64,000 nt of DNA from Berberis thunbergii. Its lineage: Eukaryota > Streptophyta > Magnoliopsida > Ranunculales > Berberidaceae. Under the pieces are notes generated by a model. It was not told the origin of the DNA, searched no databases, and saw only the letters and a list, made by a program, of their open reading frames with translations. Of this stretch, positions 30,952-43,510 are shown piece after piece; the first letter of the stretch is position 1, and each line of letters starts with the position of its first letter. Where the stretch lies: contig QNQO01005822.1 in NCBI GenBank assembly GCA_003290165.1, positions 62,001-126,000 on the forward strand. The letters are read 5' to 3'. The position numbers were made by a program, and so were the translations under genes.

Positions 30952-32072
30952 CTTTAAACTAGGGGTGGGCAGTCCATCCCGCGATCTCGTTCCAATCCCG
31001 ATCCCATCCTGTCCCGATCAAAAATGGGATGGGATGGGATGAAGATTTTTCATCCCGCCAATCCCGTCCCGTTCCGAGCTAATTTTTCAATATTTATTAT
31101 TAATATTTTTAACAACAAATAGGAAAAGATTTAAGATTGGAGCCACTTGGTTCTACCTTCCAAGTCTAAGAATCTTGTACTTTTCTAGCCTCATTAAGTC
31201 CACACAGTTGATCCAACATGTCAAGAAGGAAGCAGCCCACCGTCAAATAAATAAGAGCAGTGCTCCCATAGGTTTTAAAAATCTTTGATGCACACACTAC
31301 TAGGTTGTCCACTAAGGTTAGCACTTGTTAGCACTAATGCGTTTCTGGAACCATGGGCAATGTCCCAAATAAAATTGAAATCTTGCACACAAACTCCAAT
31401 GGTATCCAATCCTGGCCTGGGTTCGAAGACTTCTCAAGGATGCTAGAATCACCTGCAAAAAGAAGAATGAAGTTTTCATAACTCCAATAATGGATAGTAG
31501 AGAATTACCATAATAAATTAGTTAAATGTGAGTCCCACAGTTTCAAACGCCCCAAAGCTGGCATAGCAATACATGATGCATGTGCAAATAATAGAAAAAT
31601 GGTTCTTAACCTTGCATAGGTAAGATCACGTTATGATGTAAAAGAAACTCTGAACGTTGAAAAAATGCAAAATGTGCATCTGACACAATCAGTGGAAGTT
31701 ATCTTGTTCATCATATGCCTACTATAAGTTCTTAGATCATACTTTTGTGCAATTCTTTATTTGGGATAAAAAAGCATGAATAATTTTTTTCTGTTTAAAT
31801 CTATGGAGAGTATATATTCTAGGTACATAGGAAAGCCTTAAAATATTTATTCCTGCAGTAATTTATAGTTTTATACCTATTAGATTATCCAAAAACTTGA
31901 TCAACAAATAGAGCACGATGATCACGTCCCGTCTCGAACCCGTTTGGGAAGGGACTAGGTCGGGATGGGGTCTATCCCATCCCGATCCCGTATGACTGGA
32001 ATGGGATAGGGATGGTTCTATCTCGTCCCATCCTGTCCCATGCCCCCCCCCCCCCCCCCCCCTACTTTAAAC
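30952..32072. mobile_element. Non-autonomous hAT element with exact 8-bp duplication CTTTAAAC
   Basis: The element occupies 30960-32064, opens TAGGGGTGGGCAGTCCATCCC and closes with CCTGTCCCATGCC, a run of C, and CCTA. CTTTAAAC flanks both sides. The ends are rich in TCCCGATCCC/GGGATGGGAT words, and the interior shows no gene. TAGGGGTGGGC termini with 8-bp duplications are typical of the hAT superfamily. Confidence 0.9.
32043..32062. repeat. Poly-C tract at the hAT right end
   Basis: About 20 C just inside the terminus; the opposite end has only GGGG. It grew by slippage or is a sequencing artefact. Confidence 0.9.
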
Positions 32073-32683
32073 CATGTTGTCTTCCCTCTAGAAAAGGAAT
32101 TTGCTTGGAAAGAAACATTGTGTGCAGAATATAGTATTAGTTCAATGGTTATTATTAACCATGGATCATTTCTGACAATTCATTTTACTTGCTAATTAGC
32201 TTGTGACGATGATAGTTTTATTTATTTGAGGCTTAAGCCTTAAGGTTTGTCTCGTGAGTCTGCACTTAAGCCTCAAGACTTCACACTATAGATGACTTCA
32301 GTATAAATTGAAAATGTAAATCCTAGAAAACATGGTCCTGTTTAAGTGATGATATCGGTATGCTACTTTGTGCCCGCTGGTCTTGCCTCACTGGTAATGA
32401 TGGTGTTAACAATGTAGATGGTCTTAGGGTTGTTTGTTTTGATTAATCCTAAACTACATTACTTGATCACTAATAAGTGGCAACATATTGTTTGAACAAC
32501 AAACAACTCATGACGACTGACATTGTTTAACCACTAACCTTCACCAATTAACTCAAGTGGTGCCAGTGGGAGAACACAAAATCAAAGATTGTTCCAACTA
32601 TTAGCACAATTTAAATGAGGGGTGTCAATGGTGAAAACATCACTTGAACCAAGATTTAACACTTAGTTTTTTACTACTAGCAT
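32073..32683. other. Intergenic, no gene seen
   Basis: Mixed AT-rich sequence without coding homology or clear repeats. Confidence 0.5.
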
Positions 32684-32939
32684 CTCCCTTGTAGGGTTGA
32701 ACAAATAACCGATCAAACCGAACCGAACCAAATCGACAAATTCAATTCGGTTTTTTTACGGATATGGTTTGGTACAGTTTAGAAAATGCAAAACCAAAAA
32801 GTACAGTTCGGTTTTGAATTCAATAAAACCGAAGAAACATAACCAAACTGAAATACTTTTTATAACATAAAAAACATTAGAACATTTTTTTGTTAGAAAC
32901 ATATGCATTAATATAAAAACAAACTAAGTACATAATTGT

Positions 32940-35900
32940 TGTCCTGCAGTTGAAGCCAGAACATGTGCTTCACTGTTAAGTTCCCGAGGGATATTTACAG
33001 ACCCAATTTGGCAAATTTGAAAGAAGAGCCTGAGTACTCTATACTAGTGGTCGTAACATCCACCACATGTCCGTCTGCATGTCTTCCAACTTGTCATGCA
33101 AAATAGATAGTAAAGCGCCAGAGTCCCCCAAGATCAACCTTGTAGGCCACTACTTTGCCTGTACAAGTAGTAGAGCGGCTTCTGCTGCAAAATATTCAAC
33201 CATATTACTATCAGTAACTCAACCAGAAATCGTGTCCATCATAGTAGCACACACCGTACCAAAACATCAACCACCATGACTCCAAAAGCTCTCTGTAGAC
33301 ATGAAGTAAAGAAACATGCATCGTAAATGACCACAATCATATCAGCGGATGGGGAGAAAGGTGAAAGGGTGGGGCTTCTAGCTATAGAGTTAAATCTGTG
33401 TGTATTAGCTGCCAGGATTTGCTGGTTAATGGTGTGGATTCTGGATCTTTGAGGTTCGGATTGTGGGGTTACAGGCGGAGCTACCTCAGAAGCTGGAGTG
33501 TTATTTTGATGCGAGTCGGAAAGAGTTGATTTAGCTGTAATGGCATTCCCAGGACTTGGTGGAGGGATGTGAAGGCCCTTTCGATCCTGTTGGGTCTTGA
33601 AGGTAAAACCATTGTTTACTCCAGGTTGACCAAGTGTGATTAAGAGATGTTATAAAATGCGGTATAGAAACAAGCCCTTGTTGAAAAATACAATTGTTGC
33701 AGGCAAGCCAATATGGTGGATATCCATTGTAAATTTAGATAGTAGCTATTCTCGGAGATGGAGCATGGTGGCTGCAGAATCCTAAACAAATTTGAAGAAA
33801 GCCTGAGTAGTTTGAGAAGGGACGTTTGCTAAGCTCCAATCAAAGGGTAGAGGGGAGAGAAGCCAAAGTCTCTGTACCACATGACAGAGAAAAAAGAGGT
33901 GAACAACATTCTCCTGATGTTTATGGCAAAAAAATACAACAGTCGTCACAGTTGGAGGATGATGGTTCTAGTGCTTAGAGAACAAAGACTTTTGTAGCAC
34001 TTTTGATCGAGAACACTCCTCTTTTATCAAAATTCCATATTAAAGTATTAGAAGAGGTGGAAGGACAAATAGTAATACTGAGAACGTCTCTTTCTACAGG
34101 GGTTGGAAATAAGGAAAGAATTAGTTTAGAGTTCCAACTAGGGGTGGGCCATCGGGAATCCAGAGAACTCAAACTTTTCAGAGTGGGGGAACAAATGTTT
34201 TCGGCGAGATGCACTTTGTTAGAAGAACTTCAGGTTTAACCCAACAATCTCGCCATATATCAATATCATCCCCGGATCTGATGTGCCACTAAACGTAGTT
34301 CCTCATTTTATTGAGGACAATCAGATTACATTTCCAGGCAAAAAAAGTCAAGGAGGGAGGCTTGGATAATTGAAAGATACTTTTATTTTTAAAGTAAATG
34401 GCTATCAGTTGAGCATTGCATGGGTATTGTGGATTTGTAATCAAATGCCAAATTGATTTGGCTTTGAATGCCAGATTTTTCATTATGGCGGGCATAATAT
34501 ATATTAAGTCCGCCAAGGTGTTGTGGGATGGTAATTTTATCCTAAGAACAAAGGTGTTTCGACTTCCCTTCCTCCATACCATTCCACCAGAAATTACGAG
34601 CCAAATTATTGATTTGTCTAGTAGTAAATCAAGGAAGAAAAAAAGGTTTGCATGGTGTAGACAAGGATAAAGTGAATTACCGCTTTGATCATCATTGTTC
34701 TACCTGTTTGCGATAACACCTTTGCTTTCCAGGAAGACAGCTTGGAATTGATTTTATCGACTATAAATTAAAAGTCAGAGGATTTTTTCCTAGATAACAA
34801 CAAGGGGGACTTGTGGTACTTATCCTTTGGGTCATACAGCTTTGAGCCCAAAATTCTATTTATCATTTTGGTCGGGTGCACATTCGAGCTGTAATAAACC
34901 AAAGATTTATCATAATTGACCGCTTGTCTTGAAGCCTCATAGTAAGTTACAAGGAGTTCTTTGAACGAGTGTGCTTCCCCTAGTGTGGCTTGGCAGAATA
35001 CTATAAGGTCATCGACATAAAGGAGGTGGTTGATTGAGGGCACGTGGCGTCGAAGATGAATGACTTATAATTTATTGTTTGCCTCAGCATCTGTCAGCAT
35101 ACGTGAAAGTGCTTCTGCCACCAAAATGAAAAGATAAGGGGATAATGGATCCCCTTGTTTAATACTTCTAGTTGGTTTAATAAGAGGAAGTGGTGAACCA
35201 TTCAGGAGCACTTTGAGGGAAGTTGTGGAAACACATTGTTGAATAAGAGTGATCCAATGTTCAAAAAATCCAAGTTGTCAAAAAAGGAGAAGTAGAAAAG
35301 ACCATTCAATTCTATCATATGCTTTGGCCATATTTATTTTAATGGCCATCTATCCTTGTTTTTTCCAACGACAATGTTTCATCTGGAAAAAAGGTCTTAT
35401 GGGCGAGATTTACATTGTCCATGATGGATCAACCTTTGAGGGGAGCACTTTGATTTGGCGGAATAATATCATCCAGCAGAGGTTTCAGCTGAATAACAAG
35501 GATCTTAGAAATGACCTTGCAGATGACATTGCATAACCTTATTGATCTAAGTTGATCAGGAGTCGTCGGATTAGAGACCTTAGGGATTAAGGCTAGAAAG
35601 GTTTCATTGAGTTTGTGATCCATAGTACCAGTGATAAAGAAGTTAGTAACAACCTCAATTATGTCTTTTTTTACTATTTCCCAATAATGTTGAAAGAAAA
35701 ATGCATGGAAACCGTCCGGGCTTGGTGCTTTATGACTACCTATATCAAAGATATAGTAAGTTTGATTTGCTCTTCTGCCGAGATTTTGATGAGGGTTTCA
35801 TTATCAGTGTCAGTAATGACGAGCGAGAAGAGGGAAAAGATATTCGGATTTGGGTCTAGGTTCGATGATTGAAAAATGGTATCGAAATACCCATTAAGAA

Positions 35901-36060
35901 TCTGACCCATCGAAGCCTGGGTTGTCTGCCAATTCTTATTTTGATCTTGGAGAAGACAAATGATGTTCATTTTTCTGCGAAGCAAACAAGAGAAATGGAA
36001 GAACTTGGTGTTTTTGTTACCATCCTTAAGCCAAGACTCTCCTGATTTGTTACATCATAA
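32940..36060 (-). pseudogene. L1-like LINE ORF2, 5'-truncated
   Basis: Read right to left, pieces in shifting frames follow the plant L1 order. KDGNKNTKFFH and LLRRKMNIICLLQDQN (near 36000) are followed by RT with LNETFLALIPKVSNPTTPDQ and LCNVICKVISKILV (35429-35623). Next comes the active-site region HLLYVDDLIVFCQATLGEAH (34768-35043; YVDD instead of the common FADD). Then the zinc-binding/linker region appears with TLIWNFDKRGVFSIKSA (33975-34214), and RNase H ends with CKYIPRELNSEAHVLAS near 33000. The upstream endonuclease half is absent. Frameshifts and stops are many. 5' truncation is usual for LINEs. A poly(A) tail and target duplication were not found. Confidence 0.88.
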
Positions 36061-36750
36061 AAAGTTCTTCTCTAAGGTAAAGTTCCTGAAGCCAGAAAAG
36101 TAATAAAAAAGTATACTATTATTGTCCTCACCACTCTCATTCATTACTTTATCTTGTCACTAAATACAGAAAAAGAGAAAGGTGGGTAGGCCTGCTAAAA
36201 TGAAATCTTGGGATAAATCATAAGGTGATGTTTCCAGCTCATCACATTTCACTTCATCACTGACTACTCCCAATCACCATTCTTTCACTCTCCTCTAATC
36301 AAACTTCACAGTTGCCCATCTCCTACCCAACCATCCGATAACCCATCTCTCTCTCTTTTCAAAAAATAAAAGATCACCAATCTCTCTATTTTCAAAAAAA
36401 TTAGCAAGTCAGTCAGTCAGTCATCTTCCACCCATCCCTTCAATATTAGCAAAGGCAACTCTCGCTCACAAATTTCTCTCTGCTGTTATTGTTCGCACGT
36501 ATGACATCTCTTTTTTATTTAGCAAAACAAAGAAGAGGAGAAGATGAAAAGGAAGTCATCAAAGATGAAACACGTTCAATCAAGACTCGCTCTTCTAATC
36601 GCAACAATTTTTTGTGTAAAGGATGGAGGGGATAAAATTCCCCATTCAAGTTTGTAATAGTTCGCCGTGTCTATCTCAGCCAGCACGGTCAAGATGGAAA
36701 ATGAAACCTCGATTCACTTCACTCTTCCTCTTCCAGTGAAGCAGGTTTCT
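36061..36750. other. Unassigned segment within the hAT element
   Basis: CT-rich, leader-like sequence (36240-36480) is followed by a short frame at 36544. The frame encodes MKRKSSKMKHVQSRLALLIA and stops after 38 codons. It may be a captured promoter and leader. No homology recognised. Confidence 0.35.
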
Positions 36751-37055
36751 TCTTTTTTTCTTTTGTTTCTCCATTAAACGGTTTTATTAATCGATAAAAC
36801 TAAACCAAACCGAAGCACTTCGGTTCGACTCGGTTAATGAATAATGCCGTTCGGTTGGAATTTGAAACTGACCTCATTGATTCGGTTGATGGTTTTAGCC
36901 CGAAACTGAACCGTCAGGTCGATTTTCAGCCCTACCCCCTTGACAAAAATCCTGAGTCTGCCACTGTATGAGACTACCCCTAATCCCATAAACATTTTCA
37001 TGGGTGCGAATAAATTTGAATGGCCCGGTCAGGCTCAGCCAAAAACTGCTTGATT

Positions 37056-38205
37056 ATCACTGATTAAATGACACCACCATTTTTGCTGAAAGGACACACC
37101 AACCCATTTTTTTTTAGATCTGCTGAAGAACACCACTACCTTCCCTTCTCAACATTCTATTATCTTTTCATAGAAGCAATACCACCTTGCCCCACTAGCC
37201 TTAGCCACACCACCACGCCATGCCACAACTCTTTCCTTCCTCTTATATTTTATTCTGGTTCTTCTAGTTTTTCTTCTTTTCATTATCTTCCTTTTCTACT
37301 TCTCATATCTTTTCTTCTCTATTTTTTTGTTCTTCCCATTTTTTTTTTATTATTCTCATCTATTCTTCTTATTATTCTTCTTCTTTTTCTTTTTTCTTGT
37401 CCTCTCATTTTCTTCTTTTTATTCTCCCCCTCTTCTATCTTCCTCTTCTTATCCCTTGTTTTTTCTCCTTCGCCCTCATGGAGGTTCCCTACTTGCAGGA
37501 GCCTCCGCGAGGGACAAATTTTTCACGAAAGTTCCCAATGGGTTCCTCACTCGCAGGAGCCTCCATGAGGGACAATATTGTTTTACACTCGCAAATATTT
37601 CAGCCAGTGTGGAACCTCCATTCATAGGAACGACGCGAGGGTGAAAGAGAAAAAACATTGGAGAAGAAGAGGAATATAGAAGAAAAAAATAGAAGAGGAA
37701 GAAGAGAAGAAAAAAAATGTGAAAAGAATAGAAGAAAAACAAAGAAGAGAAGAAAAAGAACAAAAATAGAAAAGAAGGTACAAAATAGAAAAAAAAATGA
37801 AAAAAAGAAAACAAAGAAAAAGAATTAGGGAAAAAAACAGAGACGAGAGGAGAAGAAGAATAAGAAAATAACAGAGAAGAAAAGAAGAAAAAAACAGAGA
37901 AGAAGTGAAGAAAAAGAAAAAATACAGAAGAGAAGAGAAGAGAAGAAGAAGAAGAAGAAAACAGAGAAGAAGAGAAAAAATGTCCGGTGGAGGCTCGGTG
38001 AGGCCGGCGATGGAGGGGAGAGTCGGTGTGGCCGACGGTGGTGCTTGATGGAGAAAGGGTAAGAGAGGCGGTTAGGGTTGTTTTTTTTTCGTGGTGTTTT
38101 TCAGCAGGTGGTGGTGTCCTTCAGAAAGGTGATGACGTTCTTCAAAAAGTAAGGCAATGATGATGCTCTTCAGCAGAAGTGGTGGTGTCCTTTAGTCATT
38201 ACCAA
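37056..38205. mobile_element. Foldback-type element, copy 2
   Basis: The left end ACTGATTAAATGACACCACC followed by ATTTTTGCTGAA matches, inverted, the right end TTCAGCAGAAGTGG and TGGTGTCCTTTAGTCATTAC. The left arm (37230-37480) is almost pure pyrimidine and the right arm (37640-37980) almost pure purine. Between them are two units of about 55 bp containing GCAGGAGCCTCCRYGAGGGAC. The arms can pair over several hundred bases. Low-complexity Ser/Phe-rich and Glu/Lys-rich ORFs across it are not genes. Confidence 0.65.
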
Positions 38206-38890
38206 AAGTAAAACCTAATGTCCATCTCTACAAAACAAATCACTATTTCTCAACTATTCAACGCATTTGGATGGATGATGGATGATGGTAGAGTTAATTA
38301 TATCAGTGTTTTGCTTTGCTTAGAGGATTTTGTTTTCTGAAATCTTTTTATTTAGGGTTCTGACCTAAATAATATTATACTTCATTTTACCCTGTTTTCC
38401 ATTGCACTTGTGTATGTTAATAGATATTTTATTTCATAAAAAATAGCTTTCCATGTCACTTATCTTGTGATTGTTAAAATTTGTAGACGAACGCTTTGAG
38501 CTTCATCCATGTTTTAGTGGCGATCTTTGTACTCTTAAGTAAATATTTGGTTTAAGTTGAGCATACATTTTCATTTTGGTTTTTGCTAGAATGCCCATTT
38601 TTAAGACTGTCTCTTTTGTTGATTAGGTTAGTTATGTGCGTGTACATGTGTTTCCTAGATCTTGGGTGGATAATGCAGGTAAACCAATAAGCATAACAAA
38701 AACAACTTAGATGATATGTTCGAATGCATGATCAAGAGAAAAAATTGATTCCATAGTGGTCATGTGCAAACAAGACATATACGTGCCCTGGTTGCAGTGT
38801 AATGATTAAGCTTGAGAGATTGAGCAGTTGATATTTACGTATGATAAATCTTGAAGGGCATGTTAAGATAAATCTAAACAGATCTAGGCA
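38206..38890. other. Intergenic flank of the Tekay element
   Basis: No gene recognised. Together with sequence from 48424 onward it is the original target region split by the retrotransposon. Confidence 0.5.
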
Positions 38891-38895
38891 ACCAT

Positions 38896-41470
38896 TGTCA
38901 CGCCCCGAATTTTGAGAAAAACGAAATCCTAATATCTGCATAGGATTATTTATTTTCCAAAAATTCGGGATATAAATTTTATTCCCTAAAAGTAACAGTT
39001 GGCATCCATGAGAAATAATCAAATGCACAATTTACCAGATTAGAGGATAAAACAATTGCTCTAAAAATCCAAACGAAAAGAAGGAAAAATAATATTTAAA
39101 TCTCGTAGAGCCAATTCTAACAAATTCAACTAAACATAGGCATAACTCTCCTAATAAAAATGCAACACCAAGTTCTACTACAAAAGAATAAACTGTCACC
39201 TAATAAACAAAAAGACCTAGACTCTCGAACAACGTGCAACTCCCCAGTAATGCTCATCACATATGAAACAAACTTCTCTAAGCTTGCCCGAAACTACTAA
39301 ATCCTTAAACAAGCTAGTCGACTACATTCCCAAAGGAATGTACCCAAGAAGCCAAAGCCCACATGGGTCAACAATTAAGCTGGTGTGAAATTCTTCGTTC
39401 CCAAAAAAATTAATAAGAGAAATAGCATGGCATGACAGGAAAATATAGTACGACAAAATAACCAAAACAAAACAGGTAGTTCCTCCATGAGGCGAATGTA
39501 TAAAGCTAATTACAGTTTCTAACATATTTCCGTAACTATTTACCTTAAATATACTTGCCCTGTGGAAACTAACCATGACAAGTTAGACCTGCAGATAATG
39601 TTAACATATATGCCATCCTGTACTAAGTGATTATAAGACAATAATTGTATTATTCTACGTACTCAAAATTTACCAATAAATTATTTATTTTAACCCAGTC
39701 ATCCGTTTATAATGAATTGATCACTTAGACTATACCACATTCACACCACCTTCGTGCCGAACAAACATACCCGTATGTCTCTATCATATAAAGGAGGACT
39801 TATCCGTCATCCATGCCCAAGTGGAGACACATCACATACAGTCATGCATCACCGGATACCCGTAACTATATGAGTACAATAAAAGCCACTCTTGGGCTAA
39901 TAATGCGCATAGATCACGTCACACTTTTGACGGATACATAATAAGCCCATTTTAGGCATTTCAAAATCACCACCTTTTCGCAAGATTAATCCGAAAGTTA
40001 TTTTAGTTTCTCTATAGGAAATGGGTGCCCCACATCCGCAAGACAACCCGAGAGTTATTTAGTTTCTCTATAAGAGAGGGGAAATCAGAAACAAAAAGAG
40101 GTGTGGTAGTTCCAAGTGATACAATTCGATGTTATTTAAAGCGATAATTTCAAATTTATTCATATCGCTTGACATTTTTGTCAATCATAAACAAGTCCAC
40201 TCGTTCTTTGGGGAATATCAATTTTTTTTGTAATTTATTGTGTTATCTCATAATCCTTATATATTGGCACCTTGTCAATCAAAGACAAGTTCACCCATCA
40301 TTTTAGGAAGCCCAACAATACTCAGGAACACATCGAGTCTTTTTATCCCTATCTAACTAATTTATCTGTAGTAATTACCCACATATTAACAAAGGCTAAA
40401 CTCTATGTGTCACTATAATGCAATCCGATAAAAAAATATGCTTAACCATATCAATGGAATAATTTGGACACAGTAAAATCACTGTTCATAAATTACATAA
40501 ACATGTTGTTACATATAGTAGATATATTTATACTATAATCATAACTACTAAAGTAATCACTGACAAACAAGTAATCTGATCATATATTGTAGTCATGTAC
40601 ATATTGTGACATAAAAGTATAAAGGATATATATGATTGGGGGTCACTTGAAATTGAGTAGTCAATGAGATAAATGTTTTTTCTTTTTGGTAAAGTGTGGG
40701 ATTGGGTACCAAAGTCCATCCTACTATTCTTTCTAATGCTGACACTTATGTGTTGAATGACCACATAGAATATGTACAAACATAAGGTACTACTTCCTAT
40801 ATACTATTCTCTACACTTCTTGTTATTTTATTAAAAAAAAATTCTCTTTTTGAATGGATGTAGAACCTTGCAAGAATTAAAATCCTTGTATTAATTGATT
40901 AGATGTACCCCACCATCCTTTAATGTATTGATTTCCTCCCAATGATGTCATGATAGCTTCTAAAAGGGACATGTTATGTTAAGCCAATCAGTCCCATGAG
41001 CACATGGTTCAATCCCATCCCATAAGCACATGTTCAACTCCATCATCCATCAATCTCATAAGCCAAAAGTACTAGATACAACATCCATCAATCCCATAAC
41101 CACTAAAAGATGGATTTATGTCTTACATAATCTTTGATTATTGAGCACAACTTGCAAAACTAAACAGAAAACTTTAAAAGTAAAAATAATAGATTTTGGA
41201 AATAAAGAACTCACTTGCTTACTTTTATCTTCCTTCCCCTTTTTCTTTTCTGTGTCTTCAGTTTTTTTTTTTTTTTTTTTTTTTAGAAACTCTTTATGTG
41301 GCTGGGAAGAATCAAATCCCTATTTAACAAATCCAAAGGCAAAACCCTACAAGATTAGGGTTTGCACAACATTATTTTGACACCCTTTTTTATTTATTTA
41401 TTATACACCCAACCTCAAAATAAATATGCCCTAAAACATTATCATTTGTCAAAATTTGGGGGTCATTACA
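38896..41470 (-). repeat. Tekay element 3' LTR (2575 bp)
   Basis: It matches 46286-48418 with roughly 90-95% identity by eye. It has an extra 447 bp (40526-40972) absent from the other LTR, and a poly-T run at 41261-41283. Confidence 0.9.
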
Positions 41471-41495
41471 TTATACACACCTCAAAAGGAATCTA
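41471..41495 (-). promoter_or_regulatory. Polypurine tract
   Basis: The complement reads ATTCCTTTTGAGGTGTGTAT directly before the 3' LTR. It lies where plus-strand DNA synthesis would be primed. A near copy of part of it is found inside pol at about 44223. Confidence 0.55.
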
Positions 41496-42050
41496 GTCCC
41501 GAGATTCACTGAATGAATAGCTCCGGGTGAAATGTTTCACATTGTCCTCTAGCTCCCAAGTTGCATCATTCTCTTTTTCACTCCACTGAACTTTCACCAA
41601 ATTCACTATCCTTCTACGGAGTTGTTTCACATTACGATCCACAATCTTGATCGGTCGTGCTACTTGGGTGAAGTTGTCACTAGTCTCAATTTTTGTGGGT
41701 TGGACGATGTGAGTAGGATCCTTCACACACTTCCTCAACATGGAAATGTGAAACACATCATGAACAGCTGATAAGCTCGGTGGCAAGGCGAGTCTATAGG
41801 CTAAACTCCCTACTCGAGTAGTGATCTCAAATGATCCCACAAATCTAGGACTTAACTTCCCTTTCTTATCAAACCTCAATACGCCACTCATAGGTGAAAC
41901 CTTGAGAAAGACAAGGTCCCCAACATGAAATTCTACCCCCTTACGCTTTAGGTCAGTATAACTCTTCGGTCGACTTTGAGCAGTTTTGATCCGCTCTCTA
42001 ATAATCTGCACCATCTCCGATGTCTCCTGGACAACCTCTGGCCCCAGCAA
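41493..42050 (-). pseudogene. Tekay integrase C-terminus with chromodomain-like tail
   Basis: An open frame of 185 codons carries YTDLKRKGVEFHVGDLVFLK and the GKLSPRFVGSFEI (GPF/GPY-type) motif, then LPPSLSAVHDVFHISMLRKC. It ends with PIKIVDRNVKQLRRRIVNLV and WSEKENDATWELED, the form of the short chromodomain that targets chromoviruses to heterochromatin. This is the best-preserved part of pol, cut from the core by a frame break at 42050. Confidence 0.9.
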
Positions 42051-42960
42051 AACTATGTCACCATCCTCCGCCCAATAGGATGGTGATCAATGAGGTCTCC
42101 CATATAAAGCCTCAATCGGGGCCATGCCAATACTAGAATGATAATTGTGTTATAAGCAAACTTTATGAGAGGTAAATAATACTCCCAACTACCACCAAAA
42201 TCGAGCACACATGCCTGAAACATATCTTCTAGAACCTGATTCACCCGCTCCATCTGACCATCAGTCTGAGGATGATAAGCTTTACTCAAATCTAGTCTCG
42301 TCCCCATGGCTCACTAAAAACTCTCCCAAAACTCAGATGCAAACAAGGGATCTCTGTCAGACACAATGGACACTGGTACCCCATGAAGCCTAACTATCTC
42401 ACGGATGTATCGTCTGGCTAACTGTTCGTAGTACGATGCACACCAATCGGAACAAAATGTGCAGACTTAGTCAAACGGTCAACTATGACCCAAATCGACT
42501 CGTTACCTCGTCGGGTCTTCGGTAAGCCATCTACAAAGTCCATAGAAATATTATCCCATTTCCAGATAGGAATCTCCAATGGCTGCAACAAACCCGATGG
42601 CCGCTGATGCTCAGCCTTCACTTGTTGACAAGTGAAACACTATGATACATAATCTCCCACATCCTTCTTCATACTATCCCACCAGAAATTTCGCTTCAGA
42701 TCATGATAAATTTTTGTGACTCTCAGGTGAATGGTAAAATGTGACTTATGAGCCACATCCATAATTTCTTTCTTCAACCCCTCAATCTCGGGCACACAAA
42801 GTCTCCTATGAAATCTCAAACCACCATCAGACTCAACTGACCATTCTGAGGGACAATTATGTAAATTATCAAGCACCAAGTCCTCTAATTTGCTCAACAA
42901 ACGAGAATCCTTATGTTGCTCCTCTAGAACCCTACTAATCAAAGAAGGTCAAGCAGATAA
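42051..42960 (-). pseudogene. Tekay integrase, zinc-binding and catalytic core
   Basis: Three pieces in order are visible. First is the zinc-binding region (VAHKSHFTIHLRVTKIYHDL ... then a stop just before CFTCQQVK). Second is the core with [20 protein letters not shown] and [11 protein letters not shown] (42418-42621). Third is KAYHPQTDGQMERVNQVLED (42053-42307), which contains the catalytic Glu region. Stops and frame changes separate the pieces, and the second catalytic Asp lies in the break around 42310-42420. Confidence 0.88.
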
Positions 42961-43032
42961 ACTACCAACATAAGCCGTGTTCGTCCCCCGGACAAGCTTA
43001 TCATCACAAGAAGAAATAGCCTCAAGAGATTT

Positions 43033-43510
43033 TCATTCCTCCACCATGAGTGAAGCCATAATAGTGTGTTGCCGACTAAGAGCACCGACTACCACATTTC
43101 CCTTACCTTTGTGGTAAAGGATTTCAAAATCATAACTACTAATGAACTCCACCCACCTTTGTTGTCTCATATTCAACTCCTTCTGAGAAAAAAAAATACT
43201 TGAGACTCTTGTGATCCGTGAACAACTCAAAATGCTCCTATAAAGGTAGTGTCGCCACATCTTCAAAGCAAACACAACTGCCACTAATTCCAAATCATGG
43301 GTAGGATATTCTCTCACGAGGCTTCAATTGTCGTTAGGCATACGACACAACCTTCTAATTCTGCATCAATACACAACCCAGACCTGTGCTGCTAGCATCA
43401 GTGAAGACCACCAACTTCCCACCTTGCACTGGAATAGTCATAATGGGCGCAGTGGTTAATCGGTGCTTCAACTCCTAAAAAGCCTTTTCACACTCATTGG
43501 TCCAAATAAA
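43033..43510 (-). pseudogene. Tekay RNase H
   Basis: YPTHDLELVAVVFALKMWRH, then a frameshift, then SQKELNMRQQRWVEFISSYD and DFEILYHKGKGNVVVGALSR. The order and spacing are those of the gypsy RNase H; the DHKSL active-site block is out of frame. Confidence 0.85.

Larger units (their letters stand above)
32684..36942. mobile_element. hAT-type element (TAGGGTTGAA ends) containing a LINE
   Basis: The element spans 32692-36934. It opens TAGGGTTGAACAAATAACCG and closes CGATTTTCAGCCCTA. Flanks are CTCCCTTG and CCCCCTTG, an 8-bp duplication with one change. Both ends carry AACCGAACC/GGTTCGG words, the same subterminal type as 27950-28229 and 53407-53854. Those relatives are only 280-450 bp long, so this copy was probably a small MITE or medium-sized element enlarged by the LINE and by about 700 bp of unassigned sequence at 36060-36750. 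Confidence 0.75.

Noticed and set aside
37068..37814. Phe/Leu/Ser-rich ORFs on both strands resembling membrane proteins
   Set aside because: They follow the pyrimidine and purine runs of the foldback element, so hydrophobicity is a composition effect.
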